From: Balneola sp.
Lineage (GTDB): Bacteria; Bacteroidota; Rhodothermia; Balneolales; Balneolaceae
Direction of reading: 5' to 3'
Assembly: GCA_002730655.1 (NCBI GenBank)
Contig: PCAT01000029.1
Coordinates: forward strand, 1-8,485
DNA length: 8,485 nucleotides
The notes below the pieces were generated by a model, which ran no database searches, was not told where the DNA came from, and saw only the letters and a list, made by a program, of their open reading frames with translations. Both the position numbers and the translations under genes were made by a program. How positions within the stretch are numbered: position 1 is the stretch's first letter; each line of letters begins with the position of its first letter. Shown here one piece after another: positions 1-6,829 of this stretch.

Positions 1-952
1 TATGATCATATGGTCGAACAGGTGTATAAAGAGTGGACACTAAGCAAGGTATTCCGGCTTTTGATATTTGCTCTGCAACTCTCCACCCTTCCTCAACTCC
101 AGCAAATACGATATTTAATGATATATTATCCTCATGGGAAGCCCACTCAATTGCATTAAGAATATCTTTTTCACTTGAAACTGCAATTATTAAAGGAGTT
201 TCACCTTCAACCAATGCACGCATAGATTGCAGTTGTTGATTTTTTGAAGGCTTAATTTTTCCAGACGCATCAGCATCATATTCAGACATCATTTGCTGAT
301 AAAAACGGGCGTTATCTAACCATTTGTTTAGATTTTTTATAGCCACTTTATATCGTTTTTCGGCTTGTTCTAAGTTTCTAGGCCCCCGACCTCTGCTTCG
401 TATACTCGGCCAATTTAGCACCATGCCTGCTGTAACGTCAATAACCATGGAGTCAGGTGAATAGCCCCATAAATCCATAAGAGCTGCCTGACCTGACACT
501 AATCCCCCTTGAGGTGCTGTAATGACATGAGTAACTCCACTTACTCTTGTAACGGCAATAGAAACACTATGTGGGTTAAAGGCTGTGAATGCTAACATAT
601 TAGGATTCATATTACCCACTTCTCGATTATCAACTGTTACTGCAACTGCGCTTACCTCGACTAAACCTAACGAGGTTCCACTATCCATGAAGCCAGGATA
701 TACATGTTTACCTGAAGCCGGTATAATATAATATTCATCACTCACTTTTGAGCGATCGGTTCCAACGTACTCAATTTTTTCACCATCTAGGCTGATTACA
801 CCATTCTCTATAGTTCCTTTTGTAACGGTGTGTATTGTCGCATCTACAATGGCAATTTTACCGAAGTTCGGTTTACCAGTGATTTGAGCCTGCGCTGTGA
901 ATGAACCTATCAACAGTAATGTAAGCACTAAATTCCATTTAATTGATTTCAT
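1..952 (-). CDS. Exported amidohydrolase-like protein lacking the HxH metal motif (3' end cut by window)
   Basis: Reading from the ATG at 952 gives 317 codons with no stop before the window edge, so the C-terminus is missing. Relatives I remember are about 430-460 residues. Residues 1-22 are a signal peptide (charged MKSIK, hydrophobic LVLTLLLIG, then AQA|Q), so export is expected. An amidohydrolase-type beta-rich N-terminal segment follows (residues 31-80) and then VYPGFMDSGTSLGLVEV (84-100). In active members the PG(F/L)ID is followed by HxH; here it reads DSGTS, so two metal ligands are absent. The segments NMNPNML, SGVTHVITAPQGG and VSGQAAL (114-157) match a Bacteroidota family, usually annotated just as amidohydrolase, in which the HxH is also missing. 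It is the third gene of the amidohydrolase run, 18 bp after its neighbour, with AGAAG seven bases before the start. A non-catalytic partner role is inferred; the substrate is unknown. Confidence 0.85.
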   Translation of the reverse strand, partial: MKSIKWNLVLTLLLIGSFTAQAQITGKPNFGKIAIVDATIHTVTKGTIENGVISLDGEKIEYVGTDRSKVSDEYYIIPASGKHVYPGFMDSGTSLGLVEVSAVAVTVDNREVGNMNPNMLAFTAFNPHSVSIAVTRVSGVTHVITAPQGGLVSGQAALMDLWGYSPDSMVIDVTAGMVLNWPSIRSRGRGPRNLEQAEKRYKVAIKNLNKWLDNARFYQQMMSEYDADASGKIKPSKNQQLQSMRALVEGETPLIIAVSSEKDILNAIEWASHEDNISLNIVFAGVEEGWRVAEQISKAGIPCLVSTLYTPVRPYDH

Positions 953-970
953 GATTAAACTTCTTTTTAC

Positions 971-2353
971 TTAATGTTGAATTAATTCAAATACATCACT
1001 CATACATGCGTCTTCTTCTCGACCTTTGATAAAGGTATTAAATTCCGCTTCTGTATAGGAATCATTGCTGTCTACAGCAATTCTCATATCTGCCGGATTT
1101 GTTAGCATATCAAAATATTTCTTTCCATCAATGTAGGTCTGCAGTACTTTAGAATATATACTAAGCGGGTGACCACTCCAAATGGCTATGTCTCCATGCT
1201 TACCTACTTCCAAACTGCCAACCATCTTATCGATACCAAGCTGCATCGCAGGGTTAATTGTAATCATCTTTAGGGCATCGGCTTCAGAAGTTTCTCCATA
1301 CCTAACTGTTTTTGCTGCTTCATGATTTAGATGTCGAATAAGTTCATTACTATCACTATTGATACTATTGGTGACTCCATTTTCATTTAAAATGGTAGCA
1401 TTGTAGGCCGTGGAATAGTAAACCTCAAATTTGTACGCCCACCAATCAGCGAATACTGATGTATATGCGCCATTTTTAGCAATTTCTGGTGCTACCTTAA
1501 AGGCTTCATTTGCATGCTGAAACGTATAATTTTTAATTCCATAATCATTGAATACACGCATAAGCATGAGAATTTCATCCGCCCTATATGAATGACAATG
1601 AACCAGTATCTCACCATCAATGATATCGTTTAGCACATCATATCTCAGGTTTTTGGCAACTGGGACCGGAGGAACTATTCTACCTCGTCTATCTCTCTCA
1701 TAAACTTTTTTAGTCTCTATATAAGCCTCTCTTTTTTTCTTATAATCGAGTGCCTCATCAAAATGACCCCTTATAATTTGCTCGACACCCATCCGAGTTC
1801 TTGGTTGGATTCCATTACCCTGTCCATGCACACGAGTTGGATTTTCACCTAGTGCAAATTTAATAGTCCTTTTAGCATTTCTAAATCTCATTTCATCCTG
1901 AGATACTCCATATCGAAGTTTAAGAGTTTCTCCCTGTCCCCCTATAACGTTAGCGGAACCATGCATTAGATGTATAGATGTCACTCCACCTGCTATTGCT
2001 CTATAAATAGAAACGCTATTAGGGTTGATGGATTCCTCCATAGTCACTTCCGCAGTTACAGGATTTCTTGCCTCATTCGTGCTCACAGTATTTAAGTGAG
2101 AGTGTGCGTCAATGATGCCGGGCATTACATATTTTCCACTTCCATTAACTACGTTTACACCTAGAGGTGCACTAAGGTTAGTGCCTATTCCTGTAATGAC
2201 TCCATCGATAATAAGTACATCACCATTTTCAATAATACCATCGGTGATCGTTATTAAAGTGGCATTTTGAATGAAAACGGATCCTTTTTCTTGTGCCAAG
2301 GATGGTACTGAGAAAATGACTAATAACAGTAGCGTATTTACTATATTTTTCAT
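971..2353 (-). CDS. Exported amidohydrolase, COG1228-like, with intact metal-binding site
   Basis: This 460-residue protein has a clear signal peptide (residues 1-20, SLA|QE) and should act in the periplasm or outside. It has the full amidohydrolase layout: an N-terminal beta segment, MPGIIDAHSHL with HxH at H84/H86, VHCHSYRADEI with H252/H254, FQHANEA with H280, and INSDSNE with D334. Lys165 in TIKFALGEN is a candidate bridging carboxylated lysine, but I cannot confirm that. The C-terminal NPAMQLGIDKMVGSLEVGKHGDIAIWSGHPL (368-398) is the usual closing strand of this family. The imidazolonepropionase-related group (COG1228) includes dipeptidases and prolidases, so hydrolysis of a peptide or cyclic amide bond is plausible; the substrate cannot be read from the sequence. 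The gene starts 2 bp after the upstream gene's stop, with GGAGG inside that gene, and is probably translationally coupled to it. It is the only catalytically complete member of the trio. Confidence 0.93.
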   Translation of the reverse strand: MKNIVNTLLLLVIFSVPSLAQEKGSVFIQNATLITITDGIIENGDVLIIDGVITGIGTNLSAPLGVNVVNGSGKYVMPGIIDAHSHLNTVSTNEARNPVTAEVTMEESINPNSVSIYRAIAGGVTSIHLMHGSANVIGGQGETLKLRYGVSQDEMRFRNAKRTIKFALGENPTRVHGQGNGIQPRTRMGVEQIIRGHFDEALDYKKKREAYIETKKVYERDRRGRIVPPVPVAKNLRYDVLNDIIDGEILVHCHSYRADEILMLMRVFNDYGIKNYTFQHANEAFKVAPEIAKNGAYTSVFADWWAYKFEVYYSTAYNATILNENGVTNSINSDSNELIRHLNHEAAKTVRYGETSEADALKMITINPAMQLGIDKMVGSLEVGKHGDIAIWSGHPLSIYSKVLQTYIDGKKYFDMLTNPADMRIAVDSNDSYTEAEFNTFIKGREEDACMSDVFELIQH

Positions 2354-2355
2354 CT

Positions 2356-3753
2356 TTAATCCTCCATAAAATTATTGATCACACCCTGGCTAACCTGAAT
2401 ATGTATTTTAGTTCCTTTTTCAAATAAAGGGCCGTCAGTAAGTATTAAATGTGCGCTATTACCCTCTTTTATGGTGCCAACTCGGTTAGATATACCTAAT
2501 ATATATGCATTTTGCACCGTCATTAATTTAATGAGGTCACTCTTCGTCAATGAAGTATGTTCTGTTACTAGATTAATCTTTTTCTGTATTTCTTTAGGAC
2601 TCAAACCGTCTGATGTAAAGCCTGTGGGAATACCCGCTTTAACTAATGAAGCTACATTATTTATTTCCTCTTCCCAGGCTTTTTTTTGTTTCGAACGAAA
2701 TACTAATTCCTCTTCGGTCAGTTCTATTCTCTCAACATCTTCATTATCAGAATCATCGTCACCTGATTCACTTATTTCCTCATTATTTACTTTGGAATCC
2801 TTAATCTCTTTTTCTAACCAATCTGGCATTTCTGTGACATCAAGACTTGCCAAAACAGCAATATTTCGTGCCTTTAATTCTTCAATCAAGGCCGAAGCTT
2901 CCTTAGCTGAAACTAATACAATCTCAAAACCAAATTCGTCCTGTAATCTAAATAAACGTTCGATTTCTTCCTTTGAATCTACTTCGAAAAATAGAGGATA
3001 CTCCTTATTTACTAATGGGAAAAGAGCTTCTAAGACATCATTTTGCTCGGGTTGAGTCATATTCGAGTGCTTTTCAAAGTACATCATATGTTCTTGTAAG
3101 GCAGAAGCATCATACATAAGCTGACGAAAATAAGCCATCACTCCCATTTGTGTAGATGGATAAGCACCGCTACCCCATCCACCAGGTGCAGTATCAAAGC
3201 TACCTTGTAATGCAATAGGATCAGAAAAAGCATGGGCTTGTGTGAGCTTAGCTGCAGACAAATTAAAAGGTTGTATATGCCCTGGTAACATTTGACCGTT
3301 TAGTCCAAGAGAAACCAGTGTAAAACCTGATTCCATAGCATCTTCAAAGGCTTTGTCCTCGTTCAAATAATGGGCTGGTATTCTATCTGGTTGAGCACCT
3401 GCACGATCGTATGGTGGTTTACCTGGGTTTTCTAATCGAGGTAAATCTCTAGGTATATCTGGGCTCCCCCATGTGGCCATCCCATCAATGAGTCCGGGAT
3501 ATACATGTAAAGAATCTCCTCCATCGATTACGAAGGCGTCAAATGGAATAGATTCGTTAACTCCAACCTGTTCAATAATTCCATTTCTCCATACGATATT
3601 AGTATTTTCTATGACGTTTCCATCGGCCATATGTACCATTACATTAGTAATGGCATGTGCAGGTACTTCTTGGGCCAATAAAGGCATCTCTATCCATACC
3701 ATTAGCATAGTGAAGAAACTTGCGACACCCCAAAAAGATTTATTATTCTTCAT
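2356..3753 (-). CDS. Exported amidohydrolase-like protein, degenerate active site, acidic insert
   Basis: The 465-residue product has a signal peptide (about residues 1-28, PLLA|QE). It keeps the amidohydrolase frame: a beta segment (33-80), VYPGLID (84-90), and a C-terminal NAYILGISNRVGTIKEGNSAHLILTDGPLF (415-444). The residues after PGLID are GMATWGSP, so HxH is missing. The first later-histidine region reads FFEVDSKEE (255-263) and the aspartate region reads FTSDGLSPKEI (379-389). It resembles the N-terminal half of the roughly 1000-residue two-domain amidohydrolases of Flavobacteriia, for example YPSTQMGVMAYFRQLMYDA (198-216). Residues 322-350 are a strongly acidic stretch containing SESGDDDSDNEDVE, perhaps a surface loop or calcium-binding patch. 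It follows the lipoprotein gene after 74 bp, where I see neither a terminator nor a convincing promoter. The start is set by the signal peptide; no Shine-Dalgarno is evident. It is likely a non-catalytic partner of the next protein. Confidence 0.9.
   Translation of the reverse strand: MKNNKSFWGVASFFTMLMVWIEMPLLAQEVPAHAITNVMVHMADGNVIENTNIVWRNGIIEQVGVNESIPFDAFVIDGGDSLHVYPGLIDGMATWGSPDIPRDLPRLENPGKPPYDRAGAQPDRIPAHYLNEDKAFEDAMESGFTLVSLGLNGQMLPGHIQPFNLSAAKLTQAHAFSDPIALQGSFDTAPGGWGSGAYPSTQMGVMAYFRQLMYDASALQEHMMYFEKHSNMTQPEQNDVLEALFPLVNKEYPLFFEVDSKEEIERLFRLQDEFGFEIVLVSAKEASALIEELKARNIAVLASLDVTEMPDWLEKEIKDSKVNNEEISESGDDDSDNEDVERIELTEEELVFRSKQKKAWEEEINNVASLVKAGIPTGFTSDGLSPKEIQKKINLVTEHTSLTKSDLIKLMTVQNAYILGISNRVGTIKEGNSAHLILTDGPLFEKGTKIHIQVSQGVINNFMED
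2361..2365 (-). promoter_or_regulatory. Shine-Dalgarno GGAGG embedded in the upstream gene
   Basis: On the minus strand the last codons of the upstream amidohydrolase-like gene (ATG GAG GAT TAA) contain GGAGG, seven bases before the ATG at 2353. The stop and the next start are separated by only AG. This is the strongest ribosome binding site in the window, and its placement suggests that ribosomes finishing the first protein start the second, giving matched amounts of the two. Confidence 0.7.
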
Positions 3754-3827
3754 AGTGCATATGTTGTGTTAATTGATATTGAGAAGTAACGATAAAAATC
3801 ACTGTTCTTTAGTTTAAAATTGTAAAA

Positions 3828-4343
3828 TTAAAGTGTCTGATTTAATTCAATCCAGAAATTCTGTATTGAACTTAATTGATTACCCGCAGATTTTTTTAAC
3901 TCCTCAATAAGTTTATCTTTTTTTAGACTCATCTGTACATAATATTCAAAACTATTGGTGGCATCTTTTTTAAGAGTGATTTCATTGCTAATGTTAATGA
4001 CATCAATCAACAAGTATGTACTACTTCGAAGTGACTGTATTACAGTCGGGCTAGACCAATATTCTCCATCCTCCTGTTGACTTCTTACTTCTTCTACTTT
4101 GTCATCTATGCTGTTAATAAATGCAATCTGTGCCTCCTTAAATCCGTGAATTGCTGAAGCTGTAGAATCTTCTGATTGAAAACTCAAAAAGTAATGAACA
4201 CTAGTTGAATCGGTCATATAAGCGTCCGACAAATACCAAGATGGAAATGTTGAATACATTAAGTCCTTCTTTTTAATAGTATCCATTAAAGAACAAGAGG
4301 AGAGAATTGTAAAGGAAACAAAGATGCATAGAAAGTAGTTCAT
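3828..4343 (-). CDS. Small lipoprotein, possibly LPP20-like
   Basis: This 171-residue protein begins with a lipoprotein signal (residues 1-16) ending in the lipobox LSSC, so Cys17 should be lipidated and the protein held on a membrane facing the periplasm or surface. The mature part has FPSWYLSDAY (33-42), YFLSF (51-55), a helix AIHGFKEAQIAFINSIDDKVEEV (64-86), and near the end SFEYYVQMSLKKDKLIEEL (131-149). This order (P-x-W, short strand, Ala-rich helix, then YYVxMxL strand and helix) resembles the LPP20-type lipoprotein fold, but that is pattern reading, not a search result. The gene starts 12 bp after the HtrA protease gene, with no Shine-Dalgarno visible, and is almost certainly cotranscribed with it. 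It could be a protease accessory or an unrelated envelope protein. Existence and lipidation are well supported; the family is tentative. Confidence 0.85.
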   Translation of the reverse strand: MNYFLCIFVSFTILSSCSLMDTIKKKDLMYSTFPSWYLSDAYMTDSTSVHYFLSFQSEDSTASAIHGFKEAQIAFINSIDDKVEEVRSQQEDGEYWSSPTVIQSLRSSTYLLIDVINISNEITLKKDATNSFEYYVQMSLKKDKLIEELKKSAGNQLSSIQNFWIELNQTL

Positions 4344-4355
4344 GAATAATATTGA

Positions 4356-5924
4356 TTAATTGTCTAATGGTATATGAATGTGATGTAAACTTTCATCCTC
4401 TCTTCTGACCTCAAATTGTACTGCTGACTTATTCCTTGTAGCATCTAATTTATTGAAATATTTTTGCAGTTCTTTAGCTGATTGAACTATTTCTCCATCA
4501 ATACGGATGATCTCAACCTTATCTCTAAGACCTCGCTTAAATGCAATTGAAGCTGAGTCTATCTCTTGAACATATAAATCAAACAAGTCAGGATTTTCTG
4601 GCTTAGCTAATCCCACAATGTTAAAGCCTAAATCGGTAGAAATCCAGAGTCTCCCCCGATTTAACTCTCCGCTTTCAGATTCAGGACCTACAGTATTATC
4701 TCTTGGAGACATAAATGAATTATATTCCGATTTTGACTGGGCAATAATAATCTCAGGAAGTTTTAATTCTTCCAAAGTGACCATACTTAAAAAGGATGTT
4801 TTGTCGCGCCAAATGGTAAGTTGGGCTTCGGTATTGGGTTGTAACAAAGCAATTCTTTCCTGCAGTGCATTAGAAGCATTCACTGGAAATCCATTTACCT
4901 CAAGCACAATATCACCTTTTTTGAGTCCAGCTTTATCTGCTGGCCCTTCGGGAGTTAACGATATAATCTCCACACCTACTACGCTAGGTAAATCCAATTC
5001 TAAGGCTCTCTGATAGTCTACTGATTGAATTTGAACACCAACTAAAGCTCGTCTTACACTCCCGTATTGAATGATGTCTGAAGCAACCTTAATGGCTAAA
5101 TTACTGGGGACAGCGAAACCATATCCTTGATAACTTCCGCTTTGTGAGGCTATAGCTGTATTTATACCGATTATCTGAGCACTAGTATTCACCAAGGCAC
5201 CACCACTATTACCTTTATTTATTGCCGCGTCGGTTTGGATAAAACTTTCGATTCTCATTCGGTCATCTATTATCTGGACGTCTCTCCCCAATGCACTTAT
5301 TATGCCAGCAGTTACTGTTGCTCTGAGTCTAAAAGGATTACCAACAGCCATCACCCATTCACCTACTTGCACTTGATCTGAGTTTCCTATAATAGCTGCT
5401 GGAAGGTTATTAGTAGGTATTTTTATTACTGCTAAATCGGTAGTGGGATCCGATCCAATTATAGATGCTTCAAATTGTCGCTTGTCGTTTAACACTACCT
5501 CAATAGCCTGGTCTCTAGCCCCTTCAATAACATGATGATTGGTGAGTATGTAACCATCCTGGCTTATTATGACACCTGAACCCACTGATCTAGCGCTTCT
5601 AGGTAAAAATCGATTCCAAAAATCTTCGGAAAAATTGTGATTTCCATCATCCGGTAAATCTACCGGTACAATTGTTTCAATGTACACTACCGAAGTGGTC
5701 ACACTGTTGGCGATTTTTTTAAATAAGAATCGTTCACTGATGTTTTCAAGGAAGTCATCATCAATGAATACACTATCACTCTTTGAAATAGAGGTATATT
5801 CAACTTCAGCTAACTTAGTCTTAGAATCACGATCTAAATAGCTATCCCATAAAAAGCCAATACAGAGGCCTAACAATAATATTAGAAGGTACGTTAAACG
5901 ACGATTTGTGTTCATGTTATCCAT
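4356..5924 (-). CDS. htrA: HtrA/DegP-type serine protease (S1C), membrane-anchored, two PDZ domains
   Basis: HtrA proteases degrade or refold damaged envelope proteins. The 522 residues read in order: an uncleaved-looking signal anchor (11-30), a short polar linker, a trypsin-like domain (about 66-285), PDZ1 (about 292-378) and a divergent PDZ2 (about 430-515). The catalytic triad is complete: H131 in LTNHHVIEGA, D163 in DPTTDLAVIKI and S240 in NKGNSGGAL. Carboxylate-binding loops are LVGVQIQ (294-300) and LGFNIVG (432-438). A linker of about 40 residues rich in Ser, Pro and Glu (about 395-425) separates the PDZ domains. No AxA site or lipobox follows the hydrophobic segment, so the protein probably stays tethered to the inner membrane facing the periplasm. 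ATG at 5924 is used here; the in-frame ATG at 5915 (Met4) is an equally possible start. It lies 47 bp after recO and 12 bp before a lipoprotein gene. An inverted repeat sits just before the start. Confidence 0.96.
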   Translation of the reverse strand: MDNMNTNRRLTYLLILLLGLCIGFLWDSYLDRDSKTKLAEVEYTSISKSDSVFIDDDFLENISERFLFKKIANSVTTSVVYIETIVPVDLPDDGNHNFSEDFWNRFLPRSARSVGSGVIISQDGYILTNHHVIEGARDQAIEVVLNDKRQFEASIIGSDPTTDLAVIKIPTNNLPAAIIGNSDQVQVGEWVMAVGNPFRLRATVTAGIISALGRDVQIIDDRMRIESFIQTDAAINKGNSGGALVNTSAQIIGINTAIASQSGSYQGYGFAVPSNLAIKVASDIIQYGSVRRALVGVQIQSVDYQRALELDLPSVVGVEIISLTPEGPADKAGLKKGDIVLEVNGFPVNASNALQERIALLQPNTEAQLTIWRDKTSFLSMVTLEELKLPEIIIAQSKSEYNSFMSPRDNTVGPESESGELNRGRLWISTDLGFNIVGLAKPENPDLFDLYVQEIDSASIAFKRGLRDKVEIIRIDGEIVQSAKELQKYFNKLDATRNKSAVQFEVRREDESLHHIHIPLDN

Positions 5925-5926
5925 CT

Positions 5927-5949
5927 CTGTATAACCGATTGTTATATAG
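5927..5949 (-). promoter_or_regulatory. Inverted repeat directly upstream of the HtrA start
   Basis: The minus strand reads CTA-TATAAC-AATCG-GTTATA-CAG. The inner arms TATAAC/GTTATA pair perfectly around a five-base loop. Two more outer pairs form beyond one A-C mismatch. The repeat lies in the recO-htrA spacer, its inner arm ending five bases before the ATG at 5924, where the ribosome would bind. It may be an mRNA hairpin tuning HtrA translation or a dimeric repressor operator. With AT-rich arms and only one copy seen, chance is also possible. Confidence 0.35.
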
Positions 5950-5971
5950 CGTGTATTGTTTAAGTTGAAGG

Positions 5972-6706
5972 CTAGGATACAACAAGATTGAAAAATTGTT
6001 GAGACCGCTGTGGATTATAACCTTCTATATGATAGTGAAAATAGGCATCTAAATTTTGCACCAATTCAATCAATTCATTTTTACTTAAGTCAATTGCAAG
6101 AAAATCTTTCGATTTACTTGATAACACTGCTACTAGAAACTTCGTTTGTTGTTGGCTCAATTTTTTCTCTCCTGTCTGAGTAGATATCTCACTAAGCAAC
6201 CCGCTCGGGATATGTAGATACGAGTGCTTAGCCATCTTAGTAAGTTCAAACTGTAATTCAATTCCACTGCAACTCATACATCGAATCTGAATATAAGGTA
6301 ATACATGAACTGGTACTTGTTCTTGTTGAATTAACCAGGTCAAGAACTGGCTCAAAAGCTGGTATAAATCCTTATTAATTTCATGCTCATGAACCAAGGC
6401 AGTTATTCGCTCCAAGACTTGAAACAACAGAAGCCATGTTATAAAATCTCTTCGCAGCTTAGATACTGAAAGAACCAAGTCCACTGTTCTTAAATCCTGA
6501 ACTGTACGATTTGGCTTATATGCAAAACTTATATCTAAAGTGTTTCCAACTTCTAAAATACCGCTATATTGCCCTTTTGGTTTCTTTGCACCCCTCGCTA
6601 TAAGTGCAAACTTGCCATATGACTCGGTGAGTACGGTTATTATTTTACTAGATTCTTGATAGTCAATTGTTCGTAAAACTATTGCAGTAGCTTTTTCTAA
6701 CCCCAT
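5972..6706 (-). CDS. recO: DNA repair protein RecO
   Basis: RecO works with RecR (and RecF) to load RecA onto SSB-coated single-stranded DNA in gap repair, in the cytoplasm. The 244-residue length is typical. Residues 1-80 form the N-terminal OB-fold domain, with signature elements ATAIVLRTIDYQESSKIITVLTE, GKFALIARGAKKPKG and YSGILEVGNTLDISF. A helical C-terminal domain follows, including the conserved RRDF...WLLLFQVLERIT region (85-102). Many RecO proteins carry a zinc finger made of two CxxC pairs. Only the first is present here (C143, C146 in IRCMSCSGIEL); at the second the sequence reads HIPSGLLSEIS, with no cysteine. Zinc binding is therefore doubtful, as in E. coli RecO. The ATG at 6706 gives the canonical MGLEKATAIVLR start; no Shine-Dalgarno is seen. 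It heads the minus-strand gene run and is divergent from the DUF58 gene. Confidence 0.95.
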   Translation of the reverse strand: MGLEKATAIVLRTIDYQESSKIITVLTESYGKFALIARGAKKPKGQYSGILEVGNTLDISFAYKPNRTVQDLRTVDLVLSVSKLRRDFITWLLLFQVLERITALVHEHEINKDLYQLLSQFLTWLIQQEQVPVHVLPYIQIRCMSCSGIELQFELTKMAKHSYLHIPSGLLSEISTQTGEKKLSQQQTKFLVAVLSSKSKDFLAIDLSKNELIELVQNLDAYFHYHIEGYNPQRSQQFFNLVVS

Positions 6707-6829
6707 ATTGTTTTAGTGTGATGTATTTTTTTCATATTGTGTATTTTTGGAACATTAAATCAAAAGAGTGAATTAGTTTTCTATTCATTTTAACATAACA
6801 ATTTCTACCATTGGATAACTGCAAATACT
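6707..6829. promoter_or_regulatory. Divergent intergenic region between recO and the DUF58 gene
   Basis: These 123 very AT-rich bases separate two divergent start codons and so should hold promoters for both directions. I find no convincing Bacteroidota -33/-7 pair. The best plus-strand candidate is TTTG at 6746-6749 with TAGTTTTC at 6774-6781 (consensus TAnnTTTG), but the 24-base spacing is longer than the usual 19-21. On the minus strand, TTTG (6764-6761) lies 17 bases before a TA followed by a poor -7 match. The promoter call rests on gene arrangement, not on a clear motif. Confidence 0.45.

Noticed and set aside
2340..2370. Possible frameshift splitting one two-domain amidohydrolase into two genes
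   Set aside because: The downstream protein has its own complete signal peptide and a well-placed GGAGG, and the upstream protein ends after a normal closing strand, so these are two real genes.
2471..3055. 194-codon open frame on the plus strand, antisense to an amidohydrolase-like gene
   Set aside because: Ser-rich composition with no domain. It is the mirror of the acidic, Glu-rich coding strand and lies wholly inside a strongly supported gene.
3473..3772. 99-codon plus-strand open frame over the start of the first amidohydrolase-like gene
   Set aside because: Antisense shadow with no recognisable domain, no ribosome binding site, and a better-supported gene opposite.
3754..3827. Terminator or promoter in the 74-bp gap between the lipoprotein and amidohydrolase genes
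   Set aside because: No GC-rich hairpin with a T run and no acceptable -33/-7 pair on the minus strand; only generic AT-rich sequence.
4618..5013. 131-codon plus-strand open frame inside the HtrA gene
   Set aside because: Antisense to the PDZ-coding region of a clear HtrA protein, with no motif or context of its own.
5835..5895. Possible lipobox (LGLC) at the HtrA N-terminus
   Set aside because: The residue before Cys21 is Leu, not Gly, Ala or Ser, so an uncleaved membrane anchor fits better.
6770..6786. Imperfect hairpin GAATTAG-TTTT-CTATTC in the divergent spacer
   Set aside because: Needs a bulged base, is short and AT-rich, and is no stronger than expected by chance in such sequence.
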